This document shows positions 24,059-42,290 of a DNA stretch of 64,000 bases, one piece after another. Within the stretch, counting starts at the first letter, position 1. Each line of letters starts with the position of its first letter. The notes under the pieces were generated by a model. That model saw nothing but the letters and a program-made list of their open reading frames with translations, was not told where the DNA came from and searched no databases. Origin of the DNA: Thysanoteuthis rhombus (taxonomy: Eukaryota > Mollusca > Cephalopoda > Oegopsida > Thysanoteuthidae). The stretch lies in contig OY735219.1 of NCBI GenBank assembly GCA_963457665.1, forward strand, positions 43,928,425-43,992,424. The letters run 5' to 3'. The position numbers and the translations under genes are program-made.

Positions 24059-26331
24059 ATTCAGTTTAATTACAAATTACTGTAGATTTCTGTTACACAA
24101 AACATGCAAACATGCTCCCCAAATCTACCACCCAGGAAGTCAGAGGTAAATCGGCAATCAACAGATTCTGCATTCAAATAGGTCACCTTACATCCATGGG
24201 GTTTCTTATGATCAAAGTGGTGGTGTAATGATGAAACTTAATAGTTTATGTTACAGATTGAACAGTAAAATAAATGATTTTTGAACTTTTTACAATGGAG
24301 AGAAATATTTTACAATAGTTCAGTTGTGAAAAAGAACCCACACAGAAGCATGTCAGCTCAGGAAATTTGAAATGACCTCAGATCCTCTGACCTGAAACCA
24401 AGGCAGTACCCCCCCCCCATAGCTGCAAGAGGCCTCAATCTCTAGTGGACTAGTGAACAAACTTATTTAAAAACCCAAACTGAAAACCCCCACCCTCCAT
24501 TTACCCCCCCTTTGCTTACCCCCTCTCCCTCAAGTGGATAAGCCCCTGGGCTCCAGGAGTAGTAAGGGTAGCAATATTCCTGAGTAATAAAAGGAGTGGG
24601 ATATGAAAAGAGAGAGGGGGCTGGGCTTTCTGTTGCTTGTTTTATCTCTCTTGGAATGCTTAGCATTGATGAATTCTGTCCCAACACTGACTGGCCAAGA
24701 ACCAATAATTGGCAGGTAAAGGGAGGGAGAGAGTGAGAGAGAGAGTAAGGGAAGGAGGATGGATGGGTGGGTGGAGATTCTAACCAATATTAGATCAGTT
24801 GAGTCCCTAGCAAACCTTCTCCAAATGAATTAGGCACACACGGTAAAGAAATCACATATCCTGAGAAATCTGGTGGCACATTAACACAAAGTTTTGTTTG
24901 GTCTTTCCTCCCCAACATTGGTGATTTTAGCAGCACATTTGGTGAATGTGCCAAAGCTTGACTGTTGCACAATGACTGGGCAGTAACTGCACATGGTGGA
25001 ATAAGTGCAAAGAGAAAGGGAGGGAGGGGTGAAATAGATGTAAGAAATGAGAGATGGAGAGGAGGAAAGGGTCTGCAAGGCACTAATAAAATTGTCCATG
25101 TCTTATCTTGCAAGGATTATTAAATCCAACAAGGTGATGCACAATATTTAACATTCAGTTGCGCCAGTTATGAAATTTAATACTTGAATCAATTCAAATG
25201 GAAATGAAATTGGAGAGAATCTTAACTTTAGTCTTCAAAATTGGAATGGGAGGGGGTCCAGAATGAGAGTTAATTCCTCCCACATTCCAAGATTTTGAAA
25301 ATGAGAAAATAGAAATAATTAAAGTTCATAGGATTAGGGTATATGCAGGAGAGAGAAAGAGAGGGTGGGGATTATCTTCAATTGTTCTAAAGCAAATACA
25401 CAGGACATGTGAAAACTTCCAAAATGTCAATAAATATTAATGTAGCTCCTCAGCCACACTGCAGTAGAGAGGCCTCCTGCTCTAATTCTATGCACACACT
25501 CTGGGTTAGAAGATTGAATGGAAATGCATGGCCAGGAAAAAAAAATTTGAAGGGAGGGGGGGGGGGACAAAAAGACCCAGAAGGAGATGGGAAGGGACTC
25601 AGAAGGGAGAGACGTGGGTGGGGGAACTATCAACTCACTGCCATTAAACTGGCTGACATACTGAAGCATCAACCCCCCCATCCCAGTAGATTTGACTAAA
25701 AGATATTGATAAAATGAATAATAATGTTTCACTGAAAGATTTGTAGTTTTTAACAAGTTCTTCTAAATGAATGTTAGGTGATGTGAGAGTGAGCAAAGAG
25801 GGGGAAGGGCATCAAGAGGCAGCAGTAATTAGCCAAGAGAATTAATAGAGGGGGGGGGGGGCTGTTGAAAAAGTATGCCCTCAAGACTAGGGAGGAGAAG
25901 AGATTAGCAGGGTGTGGGGAAAAATAAAATGAAAAATTCATTGTTGGGCAGTAAGTAGTAGTAGCAGCAGCAGCAGAGCCAAGGGTAGATAGACACATAA
26001 TGCAGACAGAAGCCCTTGCCCCTTCCCTCTGATAACTCCCACCCCAGGGGGTATAAGTGTGCCCGTTAAATACAGGCTGGACTCAAAGAGAAATGGACAG
26101 GAGGCAAATCACGTGGAAGAAATGCTGGCTGCCACTATGTGGAGTTTACAATGACCTAAGTTAAAAGTTATTTGCAGTAGAACTATGGTATGCATCATCA
26201 CACGCACGATCTGTTGGTGGCAGGCCCTTCCGCCCTCCTGGGGAGGAGTAGCCCTCCATGACAACACTGTACAGTCTTTACACTTCAACCTATGAGGGTC
26301 TTTGTGCAGAGGGTGGGTGAGAGGAATTGGA
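23245..26331 (-). other. Probable ANP32 3'UTR, CU-rich
   Basis: Downstream of the ANP32 stop codon the plus strand has frequent purine/G runs (for example near 23,460, 24,720, 25,020, 25,555 and 25,850), so a minus-strand RNA would be rich in C and U runs. No coding exon fits here. The abrupt compositional block and terminal AATAAA suggest one long 3'UTR with possible alternative ends. A tRNA-like stretch ('GTCAGTTGATAAAGTGG..GGTCCAGGATTCAGC', 23,300-23,385) lies near its distal end. Confidence 0.5.
23265..23270 (-). terminator. Likely distal ANP32 polyadenylation signal
   Basis: AATAAA on the minus strand, about 3.06 kb after the ANP32 stop, at the point where the CU-rich transcript-strand composition gives way to ordinary AT-rich DNA. 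Other AATAAA hexamers on this strand at 24056-24061 and 23970-23975 could give shorter transcripts. Inferred without transcript data. Confidence 0.45.
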
Positions 26332-32662
<6,331 letters not shown>

Positions 32663-33200
32663 CGTGCAGCCGTTATGTTGGCTTTGGGTCGTTATTTTGT
32701 TATCTATTGTTGCTTCTTAGAGTAGCTAACCCTTTCGGGTTTTCACTGTTGTTGTTGTTGGTCGGTGGGTTAGTGTAGCTCTTGTCTCTATGGCGGTGTG
32801 TGCATACACAGTCAGCCACAGCCTATGTTGTACGTAGGTCGTCGCTGCTGCCGACTTCCACGAGAGGGAATCTGCGCTGGCTGCTGTCGTCCTTTAACTC
32901 TCTTTAACTTACAACGACTAGAGGAGCCGCCGCCACCGCCGTCGTCGTTGTTGTCGCTGCTGCTGCTGCTGCTGCTGCCAGCTTAGTAGTAGAAAGAAGA
33001 ATAGAGCTGCTGGTCGTGGTGGTGGTGGTGGTGGAGCTAACGAGGGGAGAAAGGAAAGAGTTGTAGTAGTAGTAGTATGTCGTGTAGGTAGAACTAGTCG
33101 GTGAGCAACGTTTGTCTTGGCTGGTTGTGGACTGCTGCCAGTGTTCACAGTTGTAAGCTACTGGTAGCTTTGTAGGCAAGTGAGAAGCGCGGGATGATCA
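32663..33200 (-). promoter_or_regulatory. ANP32 5' leader or core promoter with triplet-repeat cluster
   Basis: Upstream of the start codon lie several trinucleotide runs, given on the plus strand: (GTT)n near 32,747; GTC/GCC repeats near 32,930; (CTG)7 near 32,956-32,977; (GTG)n near 33,017-33,036; (GTA)n near 33,064-33,078. On the transcript strand these are CAA, GAC, CAG, CAC and TAC repeats. No TATA box is evident. If transcription starts above 33,100 the repeats are in the 5'UTR. Confidence 0.5.
32904..33179 (-). other. Low-complexity upstream ORF (91 codons) in the ANP32 leader region
   Basis: An ATG-started minus-strand frame through the triplet cluster, containing runs of Tyr, Thr and eight Ala, with no recognisable domain. 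A second frame (32918-33148) reads poly-Thr, poly-Pro and seven Gln. Both are consequences of the triplet repeats; translation is possible only if they lie in the mRNA. Not proposed as a functional protein. Confidence 0.25.
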
Positions 33201-33360
33201 ATCAATGGTTTATACGCTGCCGGTGCTATTGGCCAATACTTGATACATCCAGCCAGGCACAGAGATACATTAATATTCATGACGACCCAGCCAATCACAG
33301 CGCTCACCACATGACCGCCATTCTCGCCAAGCTCACCAACCAACCAATCAAAAGGCATCA
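33201..33360 (-). promoter_or_regulatory. CCAAT-box cluster upstream of ANP32
   Basis: CCAAT occurs on the plus strand at 33233-33237, 33291-33295 and 33344-33348, with an overlapping reverse copy (ATTGG, 33228-33232). Spacings of 58 and 53 bp and the flanking CpGs fit an NF-Y-bound housekeeping promoter. A reverse YY1-like core (CGCCAT) is at about 33,316. CpG richness ends near 33,370, marking the promoter edge. Confidence 0.55.
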
Positions 33361-35121
33361 GGATGACGGCATTTTTTTTCTTCATTTTACAAAAAGAAAA
33401 AATTACAACTATTTTCTTCATTCTCTATCATTTTGAAAATAAAATATTTTTGAAGGAATATTCAGTGTAGATTTTTGCTTAGTAATATTAGTAATGAAAA
33501 ATTCTAATTTTATGAGTAAGTTAGTGAGGATTGATTCAGCTGTTTCAAGTAATGCCTGGAATACAAATAAAAAATTCTAACTTGGCCTAATGATTATTTT
33601 ATAAACTCATCTGTGTGAATTTTGGAAAATGAAAACTTGCAGCTAGTTTACTACTTTGATCACATTTGCTGTATATCATATCTTGGATTTCAGAAAACTA
33701 AACATGACTATTTCTATCCACTGAATGATCTGTCTGAAATCTGTAGTCCTGATCTCATGTTTGACAAACTTGTTGCTAAATTATTCAAATGATTTCTAAA
33801 GTATAAAATATACAAATATCAAACTATCTAATGAAAGGTTGAATTTTTTGTTCCAATACATTACTTATTGTATTATCATATGAATAAACTCAACCTAATC
33901 TTTTCTTCGTATCAGAAAATGTGCATAAACAAGTTTATTAAGAAGCGAAAAATGAGATTTTCTATTGCAAAATAATGCGTAAGATATTTGGATGGATTCT
34001 GGAATCTACATTTTCAATAAAAATCATTCTCATTGAGGTTATTTTACAGTACGTAAGTTGGTCAAGGAATTGAAATTTCCACATTTCTATCATTCATTTT
34101 GAGTTGATGTATAAATGAACTTAGAATTAGGGAACCAATAAGGGTTATGTTGCAATATACATGAAATATATGGTTCTATTTCAATAGTAAATGTGAATCA
34201 GAAGAATGAGTATGATACCTTATTCTAAATACAATGTTTGTTATCTCACCTTTGATTTTTGATTGATACTGGTCAATTTGTTGGCTAATTTTATTTTTAC
34301 AAAAGAAAATTTTGAACTTCTATGGGAGCTCATGATTATCAACATTGCCCCTCCAAAATTCATTGACCTTATTTTTGATTATTCAACTCAAATAATTGAG
34401 GTTTTACCACATATGAGGTAAATTATTCAAAATAATCCACTGAATTGTTCTGCATTAACTTGTTATATTTCTATTTGTTACTTATATCATAGACAATTAT
34501 GTAAATATGTATCCATTTAAAGTTAATAAGAGCTAAATTTTTGTGAAAACTCTCATTGGACCTTCAAAGAATGGACTTGCCTTGAATACTTTTATATATT
34601 AAAAGTTATATTTTTGATATTTTAGTATTATTTTTACCAATTTTGAAAAATGTTGGGTACTTCTTTCTTTTATGCCACTACCAACTTTTAGATAAAATAA
34701 TTTCACTTCTGTGAACGAGCATGTCAATATTTTTATCAACTGGGGGAAAAAAAATTCTGTTTTGAGAAAGGATGCATATAGATTTCAGAATTATAGTCTC
34801 TTGAGTAATCTATATCATAGTTTGGGTTTACCTCACCAACCAACTTACGAATTAATTCAGCTATTTCAAACACATGAGACATTTGGAAAATTCTATGGGA
34901 TGAGACGTAAAAATTTCCAAAAGACCAAGAATAATACAGATAAATCTTGAATGTTGTCACTATCATCACTTTCAGGTTAATGTCAGGAAAAATCATTTTT
35001 CAAGATAATGAATATTCAATCAGATATTGTTTAGCATGGTAAGATTACAATACTTTGATATTTTTCAGCTAACTTCTTTCATTTCAAACCGAGGTTTTCT
35101 GAATATAGATGCATATTGTAT
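33361..35121. other. AT-rich intergenic DNA, nothing recognised
   Basis: No CpG-rich promoter, family-like ORF or clear repeat. The overlapping ORFs at 34.7-35.0 kb on both strands have no recognisable motifs. Confidence 0.5.
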
Positions 35122-35318
35122 ACCAGTAGGAAAGCTGCGTACCCCCACTGTTATTATAATTGTAAAAACTTGAAAAACACCGAACAAGAATATTTGAACA
35201 GAATTTTTCCTCTGCATTAATATTTTTCAGTAAATTTCATGTCAGTATAGTGTTAAGTGTTTTTTTAGTTTTACAATTATAATAACACTTAGTGCAGGTA
35301 CACATTTTTCTTACTGGT
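35122..35318. mobile_element. 197 bp inverted-repeat MITE-like element
   Basis: The left arm (35122-35183) begins ACCAGTAGGAAAGCTGCGTA and contains TTATTATAATTGTAAAAACT. The right arm (about 35256-35318) read on the minus strand begins ACCAGTAAGAAAAATGTGTA and contains TTATTATAATTGTAAAACT. Together they form a near-perfect fold-back with a ~70 bp loop and no coding potential. A clear target duplication was not found. Confidence 0.75.
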
Positions 35319-36188
35319 CCTGTTTTCCTTTAGATTTAATGATTCTTTTCTATTTAAAAGACATTCATAACTTCTAGTTGAACAAATAGCTTGCTATTTG
35401 TATTCAACGTAGTCACTAGATGAGAGGAAAATAAAAGCAGGTGCAATACAAACATTCAAAATCATAACAGGGATAGCTAAAGAGTTTTTCACAATGAACA
35501 AAAAAAAACAATAACAAAATATATGATAAACACTAGAAAAAACATTTCTCTAAGAATTATTAATAGAAACTCACTAGTAGAGCATGATCCTGATATACTA
35601 AAAACAAAAACAGTAAGAATTTTCAAGAACAATTACAATTACAAAAGATATAAAAACCTTCGAAAGGAATACTTAAACTGAGGCCAGACAATCATAAATA
35701 TATGCATCAATTTTACTAGCAAAAATATTTGTGTGGTTTCATGATTCTTGCATTTCATATCTTGGACTCATTTTGTAATGACACTTGACTGCAGCTGAAG
35801 TGTTATCCATGTTTATGTAAGCAACCAGCCTTTTTTTTCTTCCTAAAGTAATCTATATGTAAAAATATCAGCAATTAAGATATTCCTAAAGTCAGGTGTC
35901 TGAGAAATAATCACAAATGTTATAAGAAAATTGAAAAATCAGCCAAAACTTAGTTAGGTAGCATTCTTCTAAGTAATTTTTGTGATTTTGGGTAATGAAA
36001 AAAGTTACTGAGAATAATATTCTCTACAAAATGATGGAAATTCTATTATGATTGGTTGAATATTCCAAAAGTTATTTCAAAATTGAAATGTTCACTTGGT
36101 ATAAAAACGTTAGAGGCACAATAGTATCTTACATGCTTTATGCGTACACGAACACTGTGAAATTTTTCCTAAACTACTCATAGAAAAC
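35319..36188. other. AT-rich intergenic DNA, nothing recognised
   Basis: Between the MITE and the tRNA-like sequence; only low-complexity AT-rich DNA. Confidence 0.5.
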
Positions 36189-36263
36189 GTTGTCCCCAAT
36201 GGTTTTGAACCACTAACTTTTGGTCAAAAGACAAACACGTTGACCAGTCACACCACTTATGCA
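36189..36263 (-). pseudogene. tRNA-like sequence (pseudo-tRNA or SINE head)
   Basis: The minus strand reads TGGTGTGACTGGTCAACGTG (A-box/D-arm), GTTTGTCTTTTGACCAAAAG (anticodon arm; the loop CTTTTGA would give anticodon UUU) and GTTAGTGGTTCAAAACCA (T-arm with B-box GGTTCAAAACC). The 3' acceptor strand is GGGGACAAC, but the 5' end (GCATAAG) cannot pair with it, so the cloverleaf is broken. A degenerate tRNA-Lys-like copy or SINE head is inferred. Confidence 0.55.
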
Positions 36264-39200
36264 GTGTACAGAGCTATTTATTTCACATTTCAATTCACTT
36301 GTGCCTGACTTGAAATTTATTTCTTTTTTCACATACTAAAATTTTCAGCCTCAAAAAGTGAAAATGATTTCAAATTATCATTATATTCCATGGTGTTTAT
36401 AGGGTCATGTCACATATGCCTGTAAAGTTTGATCTAATTCAACTCTAGTTCAGGTGTGTTATAACGGACAATTTTTGATGAAAAAAGAAAAATTGATTTT
36501 GCGAATATATATATTCTATATTTCATTTTTCTGAGCGGTTTAGTGACTTGGTGTTATAGAAGGAAATTACTCTGATTATACTATTCTCTACAAGATGAAG
36601 TAGATTTTATAAAAATTCGTTGAGTATTGTAGAAGTTATTACAAAATCAAATGAACACTGTGTAAAAAAATCAACTGAGGGCACTGCATTATCGCACATG
36701 CCTGATATGTGCTCAAATATTAACTGACCATGATAATCTTTTAAATTTGAAATTTTGAATAAACTCTTTGTAATTTTTCAAAGGTACAATTACAAAGACC
36801 ACTTACTTTATCATGCATTCCTATATCTCATTTAGGAATTTTTACATTTTACAACATTGTTGTATTTTGAGAAAAAAACATTTATTCCTCCATTTTATTT
36901 AAGTTTACAGATAGAAAGAAGCCCTTGGAATCTACTTTCATTTCTTATATATAAGTTTTGCATCAATGAATATGCATCTGAACTAGTTATCTTTATGGTA
37001 CATATTGAGTTTCCTGAACTATTTCAGTGTCATTCACTCTTTATTACAAAAATTCTTTCACTTGAGACTAAATTTCCTCATGTTTTTGATCGTCTTCACT
37101 TTATTCTCCATTGAGCGTAATATTATACTTAATTCATTTTGCATTATGACTAAAAAGCATGAATTGACTCATTTCTTGATTGCTTATTTTATTCATGATT
37201 TTTAAAATTCAAAAAGTATATAAAGAAAACTGAGTGACCAAAAACTATTAGAATTTTTGTAGTTCAAAATGAGGTTAGCAAACAAGTCTTAGAATTGGAC
37301 TTTTTAGAATTTTTTTTCTCATATTTTTACTTATTGAATCATAGAAAAATGATAATATCTAAGTTACTCATAAGGGTGAATTTCTTGATTATTATTCACC
37401 AGTTTGAGAAGCACTGTTCTATAGTATTGCTATCTCTATTTGATAATACTCTACTTGGCATTGAAGAAATACTTGTCATTCTATAATTTATGACTTCTCT
37501 TTTGACTACAAGGGCAAAATGATTCCATTGGAGAATTTAAATTGGTTTTGGAATTCCTTGAAAATAAAATATATTCTTTCAATACTGATCATTTTACTCT
37601 GTGAGCTTGTACTTTCAAAATTTCATTTTTGACATAGATTAAAGGTTGAAAAATATTTCAAGATATTCATCATGTGTGTTAATCTTCTTCCAAATAGAGT
37701 GAGGTACTGTTAATTTCGAACACATATCAGTTTTTATTGCTACTATTTAATAATTCATAAGTTTTTAATGGTATCCATTAATTCAAGTTGATGAAATGGT
37801 GTTAAATTGAAGCTGAAAAAATCAGTTGAGATTTTCTAAGCCTCGCTTCGTTATTACTTTCAGTAATACTCGTAAGATGATTTGTGTGTTCTTTTGATGA
37901 ATCATATCAGAATGAATGTCCATAAAGATGATGGAAATCACAGGGATACTTCATTACAAAGGGAGATTATGCTGAGTTTCGATCTGACTAAAAAAACAAG
38001 TAATCTCTTCCTGTTTTGTGTATTATTTTGGAAATGATTAACCCTGCAATTTTTGACAATATACATTTTCTAAATACTCAAAGACAATTTAAAACATTTT
38101 CAATTATTTTTCATGATAATATCAATATTTTGAAATGAACATTTTGGGAGAACAAAATCTCTTTTTCTGGGACGGGACACAATATTTTTTGATGGTTATC
38201 TTCATAGCTTCTATTCGATGCAAAAATTTCTTGAAATAAACTATTACAAAACTTCTTAAAAATCACTGCAGTAAGAATTGGATGATTTAGATCAACAGAG
38301 CAATCATTGTCACCTCAAAGCATTTTATTCTCAACTGAAGACAACATATTGAAAATTCCTTTCAACTGAAGGAAGCTGAATTATCTGCTAGAATTCTTTC
38401 AACTTGGACTGGTAAGTACGAGTGAAATTTTGATTCTCATCATTTTGGCCTCAAGTTCAGGAAATGGAAAACATTCCTCCAATAAGAAAAAAAATGCTGC
38501 AAAAGCAGAATCAAGTTGGGGAAGTGTATGAAGAAAATATGTGCTAGAAGAGTTGGCCTAATGTAGATTCTGTATTCAATGGATTGGGAATATATCAGAA
38601 TCTTGAATAGTTATCTAATTACATATGACTAAATATATATGTATTGATTTACAAATTGTTTTATTCTGCTGACAGTAGCTTATATTACCTTGTTAGTTTT
38701 GATAGTAGGTATTGATCCTGCTTACTGGATGACTGGCAATATTAATAATCCTTGAATCAAATGTTGGACAATTTCTGGAAAGAAAAACCAATCCAAATGA
38801 CGAAACTTTTCCTTAAAATACATGATTAATCATGTTCTTTACTTTTCCACATCATACTGAACAGCAAGTTAGGTTTCAAACTAATTATGTTAAAACATGC
38901 CTCACCAATGATTTATTTTCTATTTCTTTCATTAACTCAATTTTTTAATACCATATACATATATACTTTTGAAAATACAAATAAAAAGTTACTCCTTATT
39001 ACTCAACTGCTAATTTTCTTTATCTCTTTTGTTGTAATTTCAACAATAGAAATCTCAATCAACTTCTATACTTCAGGAGATGTTTATACAATGGTATAGA
39101 CTTTCATAAAAGAAAATTAGTAATTGCTTGATTCAGTATATAATTTTTTGCTAGAAAAATACTTCCAACACTATTTCAAACTAAGCCCTATTCCTAGTAA

Positions 39201-39529
39201 ACAATTTTAGTAACTCCAAATATATCTGGGTTTTTTTTTTTGTTTTTTTTTTCACTTGAAGCAACAAGTAATTTTTTTTTTCCACTGGGATCAAAAAGTG
39301 GATCATATGAAGAGGAAAAAGAAGATCCCAATCCAAATATTGGGTTGCTGAGAAAACAATGACTAATTGTAGATAGCAACTTCTTGTGTCCTACAACATC
39401 GCTCTAGTATATTGTACCAATATATGTAGTTAGTTCATATGATTAAAATGAGTTCTTTTCATAAATATTCACCATTTATTTTTAGAGTGTACAAAGATGA
39501 AAATAAGAAGAGTAGCATATAATCCTCTT
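36264..39529. other. AT-rich intergenic DNA, nothing recognised
   Basis: 3.3 kb without CpG-rich sequence, recognisable coding blocks or clear repeats; T-tracts occur near 39,230-39,280. Confidence 0.5.
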
Positions 39530-39880
39530 TTACAAGTATAAATTTGGTCACAATGTGTCTCAAACAGCATCCAATATCAATTTAGCATGGGCTGAAGGAA
39601 CCACCTTTTACAGTGCAGCGTTGGTTTAAAAAGTTTCCGGGTGTAGATCTTGGTCTGAAAGATATGGCAGAGGATGTTTATCTGCAACTGAAAATCTAGG
39701 TTGAACAAAGCCTTTGCGGATGCCACAATTTAAGACAAATTGTTAGAATGAAGATGTTCAATAAGTACGATCAACATGAACTCAACAAAAACCATGATTC
39801 ATTTGGAATTGGCCATGATTTTCTGCACAACCTAATGATATATCCATTAATTTTTTTCCAAAGAGATTAATGAATAGATC
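39530..39880 (+). pseudogene. Mariner transposase N-terminal fragment
   Basis: Plus-strand translation with a frameshift gives 'GHNVSQTASNINLAWAEGT', then 'VQRWFKKFPGVDLGLKDMA' and weaker 'NKYDQHELNKNHDSF', in the order of the mariner N-terminal HTH region ('..NI..A.GEGT..ERTVQRWFKKFRSGD.SL') and its 'KWVPHEL.E.Q' segment. No catalytic part follows. A dead fragment; it could belong to the Hsmar1-like lineage at 47 kb. Confidence 0.65.
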
Positions 39881-39994
39881 ATATGAAAAAAAAGAATAAA
39901 ATAACAAGTGAGGCTACTGCAGGGTCCTAGTCCACTCTTACTTCTATTCCAACTGAAGATGATAACATTAAAATTAGTAAATATATGAGACTTG

Positions 39995-40065
39995 TCAGTT
40001 TGGCTCAGTTGATAAAGTGAGGGTTGGTTTTCACCAATAAGTTTTCAAGTGCATAATTTATCACA
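39995..40065 (+). other. Weak tRNA-like A-box region
   Basis: CAGTTTGGCTCAGTTGATAA resembles a tRNA D-arm/A-box and GTTTTCAAGTGCA is a very weak B-box. It may be a worn SINE head. Low confidence; no cloverleaf can be drawn. Confidence 0.2.
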
Positions 40066-41439
40066 AATTTTACTTTTTCAAAGAATCTTATTGAATGGTC
40101 GAGCTTTCTACCCTCTACAAAGCAAGCCTCTCAGGACCCTAAATCTCCAGCTAAGTCAATGATGCATTGTTATTAAATAAATTGTATTCTCATGAGTCCA
40201 GGTACAAAATGATGATTATACCAGTTATGAAAGTGATAGTGGTTGGGGAATAAAGGAAGAGAAAGTGGCATGAACATTGATCCTTCACTTGGTGGACAGT
40301 TTTTGGGAATAGTTTTCTGTCAGTATTCCTTATTGAAGAAAAATTGACATTTTTAAAATGTTTCAAAATTCAATTAAACAATAAACAGACAATGAAATCC
40401 ATAGAAGTCTGATCATTTTCTTTTTATATATATGTAAAGAACCCGAGGTAATTCTTGATGAGATTTTTTTTTTTTTTTCTAATTTACCTATATGAAAAGT
40501 GAGCAAAGCTTAGAAAGTAAACCATGTACCGTTTATTTACTAATCAAGAAGAAAATCAAATTGAGTCTTCGTTAATGTTGACTAATTTTCAACGAAATTT
40601 AATTAAAAAATCAGACTATATCCACTGATTTTAAATTGAAGTAAACCTCCATTTTATTATTTTTTCTTCATATAAATTATCTTTTGACTTAGAACCAAAA
40701 TCCCCAAAACTCCTTATTTACTTTCAGGAAATAATATATACCTTTCGACTTGGAAAAATTTGAAAAAAAAAACAACTTTGGGGCCCCCCATTCCCCAGTT
40801 TTCAAACTGAATTACAATTCACTTTTATGTTTTATATTCGTTGGAAACAAAGACGACAAAACACTATAAGGAACACAGTTTTAATTTACCTTCTTTTTCT
40901 TGAATCTATCTATTGTCTTATCTAAGTATGTATATGTGAAAGCATCATATCAAAGAATTCTGAAACTGCCATTTTTGTTGTTTGATATTGAGTGAATAAG
41001 CAAACCTATCATGGGTTTAAGTGTACATCAAGTGTCTCAACATCATTTTTTGGTGAGGGAATCTTGTTACAAAAGAAGAACGGAGTCAACCCTACGTGAA
41101 GTTTGTCAACAGATCAGGACTGACGACATAGCTATGATCAGCAGGCTAATCTAGTGGGTTTGACACCGATTCATGCTAAGTTGATAGTAAATGAACAGGG
41201 TGACTTCCTTGGTTTTCTACCCATAACACTTGACTCTCTTACGCAGAGGGTATAAATTATGCTGATAAAAGTATCTCCTCACCATTCGATATTATGAACT
41301 TTTCAACAGAAACAACGTCAGTATTATATTTTCTTAAAAAATAATTTCTCGAATTCAAATATATCCTTGAAATTTTTCACTGGTATTAACTACTTATATA
41401 TATTTGTATATGGAGCAAAGAATGCTGTATCTTCAGTTG
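40066..41439. other. AT-rich intergenic DNA, nothing recognised
   Basis: Contains a slightly GC-richer patch near 41,040-41,240 of unknown nature. No gene supported. Confidence 0.4.
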
Positions 41440-42290
41440 AAAATCATTAACCAAACATCAAAAAACATCATTTTCTAACCTGCAAGTAATCAGTGGTTGA
41501 TGTTATTTACATATTTATCATAGAATGACAATTACTATGAATCTCATCACTTGTGGGTTAGAGGTGTAATATATAATTATTTCATTTTTAAGAAATTGGA
41601 AGAAAAGGAAACTTCTGGCGTGAGCAATTGTAGCATTTGACTGATAGATGACATCGACCAATTTCTTTTCTGATGATCGCTCTCCATATATTTTGACTAG
41701 CTGGGATAGTCAGCGTTGCCCTGCGAAAAAAATCTTGCAACACTGGAAAGTAATTATTATTTTATAGAGCTTTCTTAACATCAAGTAAGGAGCGGTTACA
41801 CTTTTTCTGTCTGAGTTTGAACTTGGGCAGCTGATTACATCTTCTGCACCCATAACCACTCAGCTACTGAACTCCTATTGTTTTAAATGAGTAAATGAAT
41901 TTTCAAATAGAAGCTTATAAATTGGTACAAAAGAAAAAAAGATTTTTTAAAAAGAATTTGGTTTCCTTCATGTATAGTTTTGAAAAAATGGTAAAATTTT
42001 CAGGATGATACTGTTTCAAAACATATATACATAGTATTACAGATCTAACTTGTCATATCATTTTATTAAGACTCTCTGAAGATCACTTTTCTGATGAAAA
42101 TAATGACCAAAAAACAGCATTTTTCAACTTGCAAGTAATCCAGTGGTTAATGTTATTTGCTTATTAGTCAAAGATCAATTAATATTACGATTCTTGTGTG
42201 GAAGTTGAAGAAAATGGTAAAAAAGAAATTTATGATGCTGATTCAGAATGTATATGTAAAGTATCACAGATCTAACTCTTGATGTCTTTG
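41440..42290. repeat. Locally duplicated segments
   Basis: TGCAAGTAATCAGTGGTTGA (41481) recurs as TGCAAGTAATCCAGTGGTTA (42130), 649 bp away, with matching flanks ('CATCATTTTCTAACC' versus 'AGCATTTTTCAACT'). A second motif, ACAGATCTAACTTG near 42,039, recurs as ACAGATCTAACTCTTG near 42,267 after similar 'AAAATGGTAAAA' lead-ins. Diverged tandem copies of an unknown repeat. Confidence 0.5.
41803..41876 (-). pseudogene. tRNA-like sequence within the duplicated segment
   Basis: The minus strand reads GGAGTTCAGTAGCTGAGTGG (acceptor plus A-box TAGCTGAGTGG) and then CCCAAGTTCAAACTCAGAC (B-box AGTTCAAACTC). The spacing is tRNA-like, but acceptor and anticodon stems are imperfect. Pseudo-tRNA or SINE head. 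Confidence 0.5.

Noticed and set aside
32904..33179. Poly-Ala/Thr/Tyr protein upstream of ANP32 as a separate gene
   Set aside because: The frame is a translation of trinucleotide repeats in a promoter or leader region; kept only as a possible uORF.
34711..34996. Overlapping ORFs on both strands (79 and 86 residues)
   Set aside because: Overlap on opposite strands with no family signature on either; no splice sites or promoter nearby.
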